Of a stretch of DNA of 64,000 nucleotides, positions 7,925 to 16,560 are shown piece by piece. This stretch comes from Candidatus Aalborgicola danicus. GTDB taxonomy: Bacteria; Pseudomonadota; Gammaproteobacteria; Burkholderiales; Burkholderiaceae_C. The position numbers and the translations under genes were made by a program. Each line of letters starts with the position of its first letter. The first letter of the stretch is position 1. The stretch covers positions 1 through 64,000 of the forward strand of contig JADJBC010000020.1 of NCBI GenBank assembly GCA_016703945.1, given 5' to 3'. Under the pieces are notes generated by a model. The model had not been told where the DNA came from, searched no databases, and saw only the letters and a program-made list of their open reading frames with translations.

Positions 7925-8939
7925 TTAGGATTCACCGCCGGGCCGCCCCAAGGTGAATCGCACCCCCTCGGGGGGCAGCGACCCACACGCAGTGGGGGAG
8001 CGTGGGGGCTCAGGATTCTCCGCCTTGAGTTGCGCCAGCTCGGCTTCCAGTTGGGCAATGCGGGTTTGCCGGGTTTGCTGGTCATCGGGCACGTGGTGGT
8101 GATGGTGCGCCGGCTCGTCCAGCAGCCAGTCCAGCCAGGCCTGCATGCCTTCGCCCGTGGTGGCGGACAGCTCCAGGATGGTGATGCCGGGGTTGACCCG
8201 GCGCGCGTAGTCCTTGCAGCGTGCCACGTCAAAGCTCAGGTGCGGCAGCAGGTCGATCTTGTTGAGGATCATCAGCTGCGCGGCGGCAAACATGTCGGGG
8301 TATTTGAGCGGCTTGTCCTCGCCCTCAGTGACCGACAGGATGGCGATCTTGGCCTCTTCGCCCAAGTCCCACAGCGCGGGGCAGACCAGGTTGCCCACGT
8401 TCTCGATGAACAGCAGCGACTGGGGTGTGCGTGTGGTGGTCGTGCCCATGCGCATGCGCATGCGCGTGTTCATGCGTGGCCAGTTGCGCAAACGCCTGCG
8501 CCACCATGGGCGCGTCCAGGTGGCAGCCCTTGCCGGTGTTGACCTGGACGGCGGGTGCACCGGTGGCGCGGATGCGGTCGGCATCAAAGCTGGTCTGCTG
8601 GTCGCCCTCGATCACCGCCACGGCCAAGCTGGGCGCCTGGTGTTTGAGGGCATGGATGGTGGCGCACAGCAGCGTGGTCTTGCCCGACCCGGGGCTGGAG
8701 ACGAGGTTCAGCGCGCGCACGCCATGCGCGGCAAAGTGGGCGCGGTTCTGCGTGGCAACGGCGTTGTTGGCGCCCAGCACATCTTCCTCGATCTTGATGG
8801 TGCGCTGTTGGCTCAGGCCGGGCACCGACACCCGGGCCGCGCCCGCGCCGAAGTGCAAGTCGCCGGTGGTGGGGTGAACTTCAGGACGTGAATCCGGTTT
8901 GCTGGTTCCGGTATTGCTGCAGCCGCAAACGATGCACAT
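7925..8939 (-). pseudogene. hypB: Hydrogenase nickel-incorporation GTPase HypB, frameshifted
   Basis: HypB is the GTPase that, with HypA, inserts nickel into the hydrogenase large subunit. The N-terminus MCIVCGCSNTG matches the high-affinity nickel site. The P-loop LVSSPGSGKTTLL, EGDQQTSFDADRIRATG, IENVGNLVCPALWDLGE and the base motif NKIDLLPH are all present. The first frame runs into a His-rich stretch (HEHAHAHAHGHDHHTHT) and goes wrong near 8425-8445, where repeated cac/acg codons invite indels. The second frame carries the rest of the G domain, a second His stretch (HHHHHVPDD) and a coiled-coil tail. The last 25 or so residues come from a family A repeat, so the C-terminus is extended. 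One indel restores the gene. Confidence 0.85.
7937..8012 (-). repeat. Dispersed repeat family A, copy at the hypB 3' end
   Basis: A GC-rich element with GGGCCGCCCCAAGG at one end, an inner hairpin CCCCCTCGGGGGG, and GAGCGTGGGGGC at the other end. It shares this frame with copies in murG and ddl. It is translated as the C-terminal tail of HypB. Its orientation matches the murG and ddl copies on the plus strand. Confidence 0.7.
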
Positions 8940-8969
8940 GGCATGTTCCTTTGTTGTTCGAGGGTAAGT

Positions 8970-9311
8970 TTAGACAACCTGCATGTCCACCACGCGCAGC
9001 TCGGTGCCGCCGGTGGGTTGGAGCTGATAGCCTCCGCACAAAGGGCAGGCATCCAGACGGGATGTGATGGCCACACTCTGGCCGCAGGGCGGGCACCAGG
9101 CGTCGCCGGGTGGTTGATCAATTTCGATGCTGGCCCCCGCCAATAATGTGCCGACAGCTATGGAATCAAGAGCAAATCGCAATGCTTCAATTTCCACACC
9201 TGCCAACGCGCCAACCTCCAAACGCAACTGGGTGATGCGCTCAAACGGGTCGCGCGCGCGGGTCTGCTCCAGCACCCGCAGGATGCCGTCGGCCAGACTG
9301 AGTTCATGCAT
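8970..9311 (-). CDS. hypA: Hydrogenase nickel metallochaperone HypA
   Basis: A 113-residue HypA starting MHELSLADGILRVLEQ; its His2 is the family's nickel ligand. The C-terminal half carries the zinc site CPPC ... CPLC. It delivers nickel with HypB during [NiFe] hydrogenase maturation. It is the first gene of the hyp set on this strand and its start overlaps the end of the upstream FAD dehydrogenase gene by 8 bases, so the hyp genes may be co-transcribed with that gene. The frame is intact. Confidence 0.95.
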   Translation of the reverse strand: MHELSLADGILRVLEQTRARDPFERITQLRLEVGALAGVEIEALRFALDSIAVGTLLAGASIEIDQPPGDAWCPPCGQSVAITSRLDACPLCGGYQLQPTGGTELRVVDMQVV

Positions 9312-11130
9312 CGTGCGGTTGCCGCAAAACGCTCAAAGCCAGGGCTTCGGCCACCTTGATACCGTCCACGGCTGCTGAAAGAATGCCACCGGCGTAGCTG
9401 GCCCCTTCACCGGCTGGGTACAGGCCGACGACGTTGGTGCTTTGCAGGTTGTCGCCGCGCGGGATTTTGAGTGGCGACGACGTGCGGGTCTCGACCCCGG
9501 TCAGCACGGCGTCGGCCATGTCAAACCCCCTGATTTTTTTTCCGAACACCGGCAGCGCTTCGCGGATCGCTACTATTGCGTAGTCCGGCAAACTGGCTGC
9601 CAGGTCGCCCAGCCGGACGCCGGGTTTGTAGGACGGCTGCACGCTGCCCAAGGCGGCGGACGGCCGTGCAGCCATGAAATCGCCCACCAGTTGTCCAGGA
9701 GCCTCGTAGCTGCTGCCGCCCAACGCATAGGCCCCTGACTCCAGCGTGCGCTGCAGCGCAATGCCGGCCAGCGGATGCGTGGCGGCTGCGCTGCCAGCCG
9801 GGTGGGCTGCGGCCAATGCAGCGGCCTCCTGCGCATAACGCGCCCCATCGACTGGGCCAAAGGCCTGCACGAAGCTGGCCTCATCGCGGGGAAAGTCCTG
9901 CGGGTCAATGCCCACCACGATGCCGGCATTGGCGTTGCGTTCGTTGCGCGAATACTGACTCATGCCATTGGTCACGACCCGGCCCGGCTCCGAGGTGGCT
10001 GCCACCACGGTGCCGCCGGGGCACATGCAAAAGCTGTAAACGGCGCGGCCGTTGTTGGCGTGGTGTACCAGCTTGTAGTCGGCCGCCCCCAGCATCGGGT
10101 GACCGGCATGGCGGCCCCAGCGCGCAGCGTCGATCACACCCTGCGGGTGCTCGATACGAAAACCCACCGAAAACGGCTTGGCCTGCATGGCCACTCCGCG
10201 TTGGTAGAGCATGGCAAAGGTGTCGCGGGCACTGTGGCCCAGCGCCATCACCACGTGGCTGGCGGGTAGCGCGCTGACGCTGCCGTCGTTGGCATTTTGT
10301 ACCGCTAGCCCACGTATTGATTGCACACCTTGCTCATTTTTCAATAGCACGTCAACGACGCGCTGCTCAAAGCGCACCTCGCCGCCCAAGGCGATGATCT
10401 GTTCGCGGATGCTCTCCACCACCTTCACCAGCTTGAAGGTGCCGATATGTGGATGCGCCTCGTACAGAATCTCGGGCGGCGCCCCGGCGGCGACGAACTC
10501 CTGCATGACCTTGCGGCCCAGAAACCGCGGGTCCTTGATCTGGCTGTAGAGCTTGCCGTCGGAAAACGTGCCAGCTCCGCCCTCGCCAAACTGCACATTG
10601 CTCTCGGGCTTGAGCGTGTTCTTGCGCCACAGGCCCCAGGTGTCCTTGGTGCGCTGGCGCACCGTGGTACCGCGTTCCAGCACGATGGGACGAAAGCCCA
10701 TTTGCGCCAGCACCAGCGCGGCAAACATGCCGCATGGGCCAAAGCCGACGACGACCGGTCGGTCGGTGAGGTTGTCGGGTGCACGGCCCACCGGGTGGTA
10801 GGCCATGTCGGGCGTGGCGCCGATGTGCGGGTGCTTCTCGTATCGTTGCAGCAGCGTCGCCTCCCGCTCGGGCTGTACCAGGCTCAGGTCGACGATGTAG
10901 ACCACCAGCAACTCGGCCTTGCGGGCGTCGAAGCTGCGTTTGTAAACCCCCAGCTTGGCGATGTCGGCCGGGACAATGCCCAGCGCCTGGGCGGCCAGGG
11001 CCTTTAGTGCGTCAACGGGGTGGGGTGCGGGCGCGCGGTCGGCGTCGGTTTCGGTGGGCGCATCAGAGGCGCGCCGCGCCTCCACGGGGACGGCGGAGAG
11101 CGGGAGTTTGAGTTCGGTGATGCGGATCAT
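9304..11130 (-). CDS. FAD-dependent dehydrogenase (COG2509-type oxidoreductase)
   Basis: A 608-residue flavoprotein. Residues about 1-110 form the N-terminal domain typical of this family (YKRSFDARKAELLVVYIVDL). The FAD-binding Rossmann motif VVVGFGPCGMFAALVLAQMG follows at about 126-145, then GEGGAGTFSDGKLYSQI and, near the C-terminus, YPAGEGASYAGGILSAAVDG. Such proteins are widespread, of unproven substrate, and often annotated as NAD(FAD)-utilising dehydrogenase. Residues about 262-277 (LLKNEQGVQSIRGLAV) are encoded by a family B repeat and are probably an inserted surface loop. It overlaps hypA by 8 bases, which suggests co-transcription, though a role in hydrogenase maturation is not established. 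Confidence 0.85.
   Translation of the reverse strand: MIRITELKLPLSAVPVEARRASDAPTETDADRAPAPHPVDALKALAAQALGIVPADIAKLGVYKRSFDARKAELLVVYIVDLSLVQPEREATLLQRYEKHPHIGATPDMAYHPVGRAPDNLTDRPVVVGFGPCGMFAALVLAQMGFRPIVLERGTTVRQRTKDTWGLWRKNTLKPESNVQFGEGGAGTFSDGKLYSQIKDPRFLGRKVMQEFVAAGAPPEILYEAHPHIGTFKLVKVVESIREQIIALGGEVRFEQRVVDVLLKNEQGVQSIRGLAVQNANDGSVSALPASHVVMALGHSARDTFAMLYQRGVAMQAKPFSVGFRIEHPQGVIDAARWGRHAGHPMLGAADYKLVHHANNGRAVYSFCMCPGGTVVAATSEPGRVVTNGMSQYSRNERNANAGIVVGIDPQDFPRDEASFVQAFGPVDGARYAQEAAALAAAHPAGSAAATHPLAGIALQRTLESGAYALGGSSYEAPGQLVGDFMAARPSAALGSVQPSYKPGVRLGDLAASLPDYAIVAIREALPVFGKKIRGFDMADAVLTGVETRTSSPLKIPRGDNLQSTNVVGLYPAGEGASYAGGILSAAVDGIKVAEALALSVLRQPHDA
10303..10348 (-). repeat. Dispersed repeat family B inside the FAD dehydrogenase gene
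   Basis: On the minus strand this reads GCTATTGAAAAATGAGC ... CGTGGGCTAGCGG, a family B element in the coding direction of its host gene. Its length keeps the frame open and adds a loop to the protein. Confidence 0.6.
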
Positions 11131-11207
11131 GGGGTGGCGGGCTCGTGGTTATCAAGCAGGGCGCCAATGATACGACCCCGCCTATCCACGCGGGGTTAGC
11201 TGCGCAA

Positions 11208-12125
11208 TCAAGCCGGCAGGAAGCCTTCAATCGACAGGTAGCGCTCACCGGTGTCGTAGTTGAAACCCAGCACGGTGGAGCCTGCTGGCAGATCGGGCAG
11301 CTTTTGCGCAATGGCGGCCAGCGTGGCGCCGCTCGAAATGCCAACCAAAATGCCCTCTTCGGCGGCACAACGGCGGGCGTATTCGCGGGCTGGCTCCGCT
11401 TCGACCTGAATCACGCCGTCCAACAGCTCGGTTTTCAGATTGGTGGGAATAAAGCCCGCGCCAATACCCTGTATTGGGTGGGGTGCGGGTGCGCCACCCG
11501 AGATCACGGGTGATGCTGTGGGCTCCACTGCGTAGACCTTGAGTTGTGGAAACTTGGCCTTGAGTACCTGGGCCACGCCGCTGATATGGCCGCCGGTGCC
11601 CACGCCGGTGATCAGGGCGTCGATGCCATCGGGGAAGTCGGCCAGAATTTCCTCTGCTGTGGTGCGCACGTGCACGTCAATGTTGGCCGGGTTGTCAAAC
11701 TGCTGGGGAACCCAGGCTCCAGGGGTGGCGGCCGCCAATTCTTGTGCGCGGGCAATGGCACCCTTCATGCCTTTTTCGCGGGGTGTCAGGTCAAATGTAG
11801 CGCCGTAGGCCAGCATCAGGCGGCGGCGCTCCACCGACATGCTGTCAGGCATGACCAGAATCAGCTTGTAGCCCTTGACTGCGGCCACCATGGCCAGGCC
11901 GACGCCGGTGTTGCCCGAGGTGGGCTCAATGATGGTGGCGCCGGTTTTGAGCGCGCCACTTTGTTCGGCGGCCTCCACCATGGCCAGCGCGATGCGGTCC
12001 TTGATGGAGCCGCCGGGGTTGCTGCGCTCGGACTTGATCCACACCTGGTGCGTGCTGCCAAACAGGCGGTTGATGCGTACATGCGGCGTGTTGCCAATGG
12101 TTTGCAGAATGTTGTCGGCTCTCAT
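11208..12125 (-). CDS. cysK: Cysteine synthase A (O-acetylserine sulfhydrylase)
   Basis: A 305-residue PLP enzyme joining O-acetylserine and sulfide to make cysteine. It has the PLP-lysine motif NPGGSIKDR at about residue 38, the substrate loop PTSGNTGVGLAMV, the phosphate-binding loop ITGVGTGGHISGV and the C-terminal GISSGATL. Start ATG 12125 is chosen because GGAG lies six bases before it; the open frame extends a further 11 codons upstream without such a site. CysK is favoured over CysM by overall pattern, but this is not decisive. It appears monocistronic, between the FAD dehydrogenase and the divergent rnpB. Confidence 0.92.
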   Translation of the reverse strand: MRADNILQTIGNTPHVRINRLFGSTHQVWIKSERSNPGGSIKDRIALAMVEAAEQSGALKTGATIIEPTSGNTGVGLAMVAAVKGYKLILVMPDSMSVERRRLMLAYGATFDLTPREKGMKGAIARAQELAAATPGAWVPQQFDNPANIDVHVRTTAEEILADFPDGIDALITGVGTGGHISGVAQVLKAKFPQLKVYAVEPTASPVISGGAPAPHPIQGIGAGFIPTNLKTELLDGVIQVEAEPAREYARRCAAEEGILVGISSGATLAAIAQKLPDLPAGSTVLGFNYDTGERYLSIEGFLPA

Positions 12126-12194
12126 GGATGGCTCCGGTAGTTGGGGACAAGGTTGCACGGTAAAACCGCATTCTGTAGGAAATGATCTATCGGT

Positions 12195-12224
12195 TTCGAT
12201 ATAACCTTATTCAACCGCGATAAT
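12195..12224 (+). promoter_or_regulatory. Possible rnpB promoter
   Basis: GATAAT at 12219-12224 sits seven bases before the first paired base of RNase P RNA, the right place for a -10 box. The -35 candidate TTCGAT at 12195-12200 (18-base spacing) is weak. Confidence 0.4.
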
Positions 12225-12230
12225 GAAGGC

Positions 12231-12617
12231 GTGAAGCCCACTAGACCACCGCTGGTGCAATCTGGGAAACCAGGCACTGGAGGAACGTCCGGACTGCATA
12301 GGGCAGCGTAGCAGTTAACGGCTGTCCGCCGACAAGCCCGGCACGCAAGTGTTGGGCCCTAAGGTGAGGATTAGAGCAACAGAGACGAGTCGATGGGGGC
12401 GTAAGCACCCGTCGGGTGAAACGGGCAATCTCTACGCGCAGCAATACCAAGTAGGCCAACGCAAAGCGAGGCGGTTCGCCGCAGCGCCATGACCGGGGCC
12501 CCCGGAGTTGGCGGGTAGGTAGCACCGAGCCGTTTGGGTGACCAACGGCCCAGAGTAATGGTGGTCACACGGAGGGCAACTTCCGTGCACAGAATCCGGC
12601 TTATCGGTGGGCTTCAC
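12231..12617 (+). ncRNA. rnpB: RNase P RNA (bacterial class A)
   Basis: The catalytic RNA that trims 5' leaders from pre-tRNA. The ends pair as helix P1: gtgaagccca (12231-12240) with tgggcttcac (12608-12617). Family-defining blocks are present: GGAGGAACGTCCGGACT near 12280, AGAGTAATGG near 12551, and ACAGAATCCGGCTTATCGG before the 3' end. The length of 387 nt fits class A RNA. A T-rich tract (12620-12633) directly after P1 may help termination. A clear call made by pattern, not by a covariance search. Confidence 0.97.
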
Positions 12618-12646
12618 ACTTTTAAATTTTTTTCGGGCGAGCCGCT

Positions 12647-13039
12647 TTGTCTATTGATCCAGCACCTGTTGACCCGCCGGACGGCCATTCTGCACCGGTA
12701 TTCGACCGCTCGGTGTTGTACGCTTTTTTGGGCGAAGACGAGCGCGCACTGGCCAGCGTCTTGCAAACCTTTTTGTCGAGCATGACCGAGAGTATGCGGG
12801 CTTTGCAGGCGGCGTGGGCCCTGCGCGATCTGGCTGCCGTTGCCAAACTGGCACACCGAATCAAGGGTGCTGCATTCATGAGTGGTGCCTTGGCCATGGC
12901 CCGGACCGCGCAACAATTGGAACAAATTGCGGGTTCGGCAGACATGCTTTCCATCGGGGCTGCTACCGTCCTGCTGGAAGAGAGCTGGCGAGCCCTGCAA
13001 AGCGACCCGGGCCTGCAAGGCACCCTCGCCGGGGGCTAA
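12647..13039 (+). CDS. Stand-alone Hpt (histidine phosphotransfer) protein
   Basis: A 130-residue, mostly helical protein with the Hpt signature AHRIKGAAFMSGA at about residues 68-80; the His is the phosphate-accepting residue in phosphorelays. No kinase or receiver domain is attached or adjacent, so it is an orphan module serving a hybrid kinase elsewhere. The start is taken at TTG 12647, which has no convincing ribosome-binding site and lies only 30 bases after rnpB, so the true N-terminus is uncertain. The downstream CBS gene follows within 46 bases and may be co-transcribed. Confidence 0.8.
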   Translation: MSIDPAPVDPPDGHSAPVFDRSVLYAFLGEDERALASVLQTFLSSMTESMRALQAAWALRDLAAVAKLAHRIKGAAFMSGALAMARTAQQLEQIAGSADMLSIGAATVLLEESWRALQSDPGLQGTLAGG

Positions 13040-13084
13040 TATTTGATGTATCGTTGGGGTGTTTTTCTCACCGAAGGAGGCTCC

Positions 13085-13513
13085 ATGCGACCGATACTGG
13101 ATTTGTTGAAAAAGCGCGCACCGGCGAACTGGAGCCTGAGCCCTCAGGACAGCGTTTTTGATGCCCTGCAGACCTTGGCCAACCACAATGTTGGCGCCTT
13201 GATGGTTTTGGACAAAGGGCGCCTGGTGGGCGTGTTTTCAGAGCGCGATTACACCCGCAAGATCGCGCTGGCTGGCAAGTCGTCACGCGACACCCATGTG
13301 CAGGACATCATGACCGCCAATGTCGTCACGGTGTCACCCTCGGTGCGAACCCGTGATTGCCTCGCGCTGATGAGCCAAAAGGGCATCCGCCACTTGCCGG
13401 TGGTTGATGGCGAAACGGTGTTGGGCATGATCTCCATCCGCGACATCATGAACGACATCATTGCCGACCATGAACTGACCATCAACCAGTTACAGCACTA
13501 CATTTCAAGTTAG
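13085..13513 (+). CDS. CBS-domain pair protein
   Basis: A 142-residue protein of two CBS motifs (about residues 10-65 and 75-130), with blocks GALMVLDKGRLVGVFSERDYTRK and GIRHLPVVDGETVLGMISIRD. CBS pairs bind adenine nucleotides and act as energy or redox sensors; no partner domain is fused here. ATG 13085 is chosen over the upstream in-frame ATG at 13043 because GGAGG precedes it at normal distance. It converges on the pseudouridine synthase-like gene with a 47-base gap. Confidence 0.9.
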   Translation: MRPILDLLKKRAPANWSLSPQDSVFDALQTLANHNVGALMVLDKGRLVGVFSERDYTRKIALAGKSSRDTHVQDIMTANVVTVSPSVRTRDCLALMSQKGIRHLPVVDGETVLGMISIRDIMNDIIADHELTINQLQHYISS

Positions 13514-13560
13514 TAGCCGGGCCCAGCGGCTCCCCCCGCAAACGCTCTACCGCCCAGGCT

Positions 13561-14550
13561 CTAAAATTTTTCATGGGGCGCCAGATAGCGCCACTGCCCC
13601 ACGGGCAAGTCGGCCAGCGCCACGCGGCCCAGCCGGATGCGGCGCATATCCAGAATCTCCAGCTTCGCGCGCTCACACAGGTAGGCAATCAGGCCGCGGT
13701 GTGCGCCCTTGATGGCGAATCGCAGCTTGCTGCGCTCGGGTGTGTTGCTGTTGATGCTGACCTTGGCGTGAGGAAGGCTCTCGTCGGAGTCCAGCGTGCG
13801 GTTCAGCAGGTGCAGCGCCTGGGGCGTGACCTCACCCTGCACATCCACAATCACCTCGTGTTCCATGGAGCCCATGTCCTCGGTCAGCTTGCGCTCCACG
13901 CGCCAGTCCTGGGTAAACACGATCAGCCCGCTGGCCGCGTTCTCCAGCGGCACTACAGCCTTGAGGGCTTTGAAATGCCGTTGCAACATGCGTATGCCCG
14001 AAGGGTCTTTGGCCATGTGTTTGGCCGCCACCAACAGTGTGCGGGCATCGTCGAAATGTGCGCGGCGGGCGTTGCGGTTGAGCTTGGCCAATGACTCCTC
14101 AGTGCCGTCTATCCAATCAGCCGGTTTGTGCATCACGATGGTGATGCTGTTGAGCTCCAGCAGGCTGGCGTTCGGGTCAATGGTGATGGCCTGATTCTGG
14201 ATGCGGAACTGGGGTTCCTCCACAACCTTGCCATTCACCTTCACCCAACCGCCTTCAATGTATTGCTCTGCCTCGCTGCGCGAGCAGGGCACCATGGCCG
14301 CTACCCGTTTGGCCAGGCGGTCGCCGCCGTCTGATGGCTGCGATGTTGGCGGTTCGGCAGGTTGGGGCGCGGCGGGCGGTTTGGTGCGCAGCGCGGTAAT
14401 GGGGCGTTGGCGGGGCTTGGCGTTGGGGCGTTTGGCCGGGGCGGGCGTGGCTGCTGCAACTGGCCGGACAGCCGGCTGCGCTACTGGGTTGGCTTTAGGG
14501 GGCTTGGGTGCCAGACGCAAAGTGCCGGGAGTCGTCGTGGGCTTGGTCAT
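13561..14550 (-). CDS. RsuA/RluF-type pseudouridine synthase-like protein with altered active site
   Basis: A 329-residue protein. Residues 1-75 are a low-complexity Pro/Ala/Lys/Arg tail. Residues about 76-124 form an S4 RNA-binding domain (RLAKRVAAMVPCSRSEAEQYI), and the rest is a pseudouridine synthase catalytic fold. In active family members the motif is GRLD-x-x-(S/T)-x-G-L, with the Asp essential for catalysis. Here the aligned stretch is VPLENAASGLIVFTQD, so Glu203 stands where Asp is expected and the preceding Arg is Pro. The protein could be an RNA-binding paralog without isomerase activity, or a variant with unusual chemistry. The MBL gene stop overlaps its start by ATGA. Confidence 0.8.
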   Translation of the reverse strand: MTKPTTTPGTLRLAPKPPKANPVAQPAVRPVAAATPAPAKRPNAKPRQRPITALRTKPPAAPQPAEPPTSQPSDGGDRLAKRVAAMVPCSRSEAEQYIEGGWVKVNGKVVEEPQFRIQNQAITIDPNASLLELNSITIVMHKPADWIDGTEESLAKLNRNARRAHFDDARTLLVAAKHMAKDPSGIRMLQRHFKALKAVVPLENAASGLIVFTQDWRVERKLTEDMGSMEHEVIVDVQGEVTPQALHLLNRTLDSDESLPHAKVSINSNTPERSKLRFAIKGAHRGLIAYLCERAKLEILDMRRIRLGRVALADLPVGQWRYLAPHEKF

Positions 14551-15626
14551 AACGTGTTGGCCTTGTTGTTGTTGTTTTGGCTGTTCAAACCCTGGATGTG
14601 CTCCACATGGGCCAGCAGTGAACGTTTGGCCACCGGCCAGACACGCGGGTCCACGTCGTCATAGGCCAGCGGCAGCCAGTCGTCGAGTGTGCCTTGCGGG
14701 TGGGCGGCCATCACGGCGGCGATCTTGGCCTCGCGTTTGAGCCGGTGGGCCTTCAGGTGGCTGATGACGCCGCTGGCTGCGGCGCTTGAACCACCCAGCA
14801 CATGACCATGGGCCGGCAATATGAAATGCACATCGTCCTGCGCGCAGGCCGCCAGCAGCGTGTCCAGCGACTGCAGGTAGTCGCCCATATGGCCGTCCGG
14901 CGGGTCTATCACCGTGGTGCTGCCGTTCAGGATGTGGTCGCCCGAAAACAGCAGGCCGTCTTCCACCACCAGCAGGCACACATGGTTGGCCGCGTGGCCC
15001 GGTGTGTAAATCACCTGCAGCGTGTGTTTGGAAGCCAAATTGGACCCTGGCCCTCGTGAAATAAGCGTGAGCAGCTCCTCATTTTGTAGCGCTCGGTCGG
15101 GCGTGAAGGTGCTGGCGGCGCGCGCCGTGGGTGCGGACGGCAGGCCGAGAATCGGCGGCTGGGTGGCGCATAGGGCCTGCAGGGGCTTGGCGCCGGGCGA
15201 GTGGTCCGGGTGCGAATGGGTGCAGACAATCATCTGGATATTGCCGCCGCTGCCATCCGGGTGCAGCGCGGCGCGCCACAGGCGCTGGAGGTGGTCGGCA
15301 TCCGCCGGGCCGGGGTCGATCACGATGAAGCCGGTGTTGGCGTCGCCCACCAGATAGCTGTTGGTACCAGGGCCGGTCATGAAGCCGGGGTTGGGCGCGG
15401 TCAGGCGCTGCACATTGCGCAGCAGGGGCACGGCCCGTTCGGCCTGCCAGTCCAGCGCGTGGTGCGGCTCCATGCCCGTGGGGCAGACCAGGGCCAGCTC
15501 GCCAAAGGCCATGTCGTGTTGCAGGAACCGGGTGGCAATGCCGCCTTGCAGGCCGGTGCGTTGCTCCGGGGCTTCGGAAGTGGAGGGTAGGGCGTGCGTG
15601 TGCAGCCGTTGGTGGGGTCGTACCAT
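14547..15626 (-). CDS. MBL-fold metallo-hydrolase
   Basis: A 359-residue metallo-beta-lactamase-fold hydrolase. The metal motif is THSHPDHSPGAKPL (H-x-H-x-D-H). Further ligands lie in IYTPGHAANHVCLLV, LLFSGDHILNGS and FILPAHGHVL, in the right order. This resembles the RNase-Z/glyoxalase II-like group with a C-terminal winged-helix region. The substrate is unknown. The open frame runs on another 159 codons antisense to dapF, so ATG 15626 is taken as start. Residues about 189-204 (LQNEELLTLISRGPGS) are encoded by a family B repeat. Its stop overlaps the downstream pseudouridine synthase-like gene, which implies coupled translation. Confidence 0.85.
   Translation of the reverse strand: MVRPHQRLHTHALPSTSEAPEQRTGLQGGIATRFLQHDMAFGELALVCPTGMEPHHALDWQAERAVPLLRNVQRLTAPNPGFMTGPGTNSYLVGDANTGFIVIDPGPADADHLQRLWRAALHPDGSGGNIQMIVCTHSHPDHSPGAKPLQALCATQPPILGLPSAPTARAASTFTPDRALQNEELLTLISRGPGSNLASKHTLQVIYTPGHAANHVCLLVVEDGLLFSGDHILNGSTTVIDPPDGHMGDYLQSLDTLLAACAQDDVHFILPAHGHVLGGSSAAASGVISHLKAHRLKREAKIAAVMAAHPQGTLDDWLPLAYDDVDPRVWPVAKRSLLAHVEHIQGLNSQNNNNKANTL
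15049..15090 (-). repeat. Dispersed repeat family B inside the MBL hydrolase gene
   Basis: On the minus strand: GCGCTACAAAATGAGGAGCTGCTCACGC ... CACGAGGGCC. It is in frame and coding. Confidence 0.6.
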
Positions 15627-15683
15627 GCAGGCATTTTGCAACAGCGAACAATGCAGCGCCACGCTGGGCCGATAATCCACGCC

Positions 15684-16560
15684 ATGCGCATTCCGTTCAC
15701 CAAAATGCAAGGGGCCGGCAACGATTTTGTTGTGCTGGACGAAACCCGTGGCCGCCTGGGGCTGACCAAAGCCCATTACCGCTTTCTGGGCGACCGCCAC
15801 TTTGGCGTTGGCGCCGACCAGATACTGACCGTCCGGCCCTCGCCCGCACCGGGTATCGATTTCGAATACGTGATCCACAACGCCGACGGTGCCGAGGTCG
15901 AGCAGTGCGGCAACGGCGCACGCTGTTTTGCACGTTTTGTGCATGACCGGGGTTTGACCGACAAGGACGTGATCCGCGTGCAGACCATGAAGGGCATCAT
16001 CGAGCCGCGCCTCACCGCGGATGGCCGTGTCACCGTCAACATGGGCGCGCCGGTGTTTGACCTGCACCAGATTCCGTTTGATGCCGCCGGATTGCAGTTC
16101 CAACCAAAAGGTTCTTGGGGAAATTGGCCTCTAGCCCACGTGGAGACTGCGCAAGCAGCTCCTTTTTTGATAGCGACTGTGTCCATGGGTAACCCCCACG
16201 CAGTACTGCTGGTGGACCGATGTCGAGAGTCACCCTGTGCTGGAGCAAGGCCCCCAAGTGCAGCGCAGCCCGCGTTTTCCCCAGGGCGTGAACGTGGGGT
16301 TCATGCAAGTGCTGGACCGCAGCCACATCCGCCTGCGTGTATTCGAGCGCGGTGTCGGCGAGACATTGGCCTGCGGGTCCGGCGCCTGTGCCGCCGTGGT
16401 GGCCGGCATACGCCTGGGTCTGCTCGACCCCAGCGTTGAAGTGTTGACACATGGCGGCCTGCTCAACATTGCCTGGGCAGGCGATACTGCTCCGGTGCTG
16501 ATGACTGGCCCTGCCACCACCGTATTTCAGGGCGAAATTGAACTTCCAGACGCGTTATGA
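15684..16560 (+). pseudogene. dapF: Diaminopimelate epimerase DapF, one frameshift
   Basis: DapF converts LL- to meso-diaminopimelate, used by MurE in this organism and for lysine. MRIPFTKMQGAGNDFVVLD is a standard start. The first catalytic cysteine is in QCGNGARCFARF, and the second in ETLACGSGACAAVVAG. They lie in different frames: an extra C near 16219 breaks LLVDDVESHPV. Removing it gives a normal protein of about 291 residues. A family B repeat (16126-16174) encodes an added loop, PLAHVETAQAAPFLIATV. The stop overlaps the DUF484 start by ATGA. Because dapF is needed for peptidoglycan, an indel error is more likely than true loss. Confidence 0.88.
16126..16174 (-). repeat. Dispersed repeat family B inside dapF
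   Basis: GGCCTCTAGCCCACGTGGA ... CTTTTTTGATAGC, the reverse complement of the 4595 copy. It is in frame within dapF but in the opposite sense to its coding direction. Confidence 0.7.

Noticed and set aside
9165..9200. Possible family B copy in hypA
   Set aside because: The similarity is short and the encoded residues match normal HypA sequence.
14547..16103. 518-codon version of the MBL hydrolase
   Set aside because: The first 159 codons are antisense to dapF; the enzyme pattern begins after ATG 15626.
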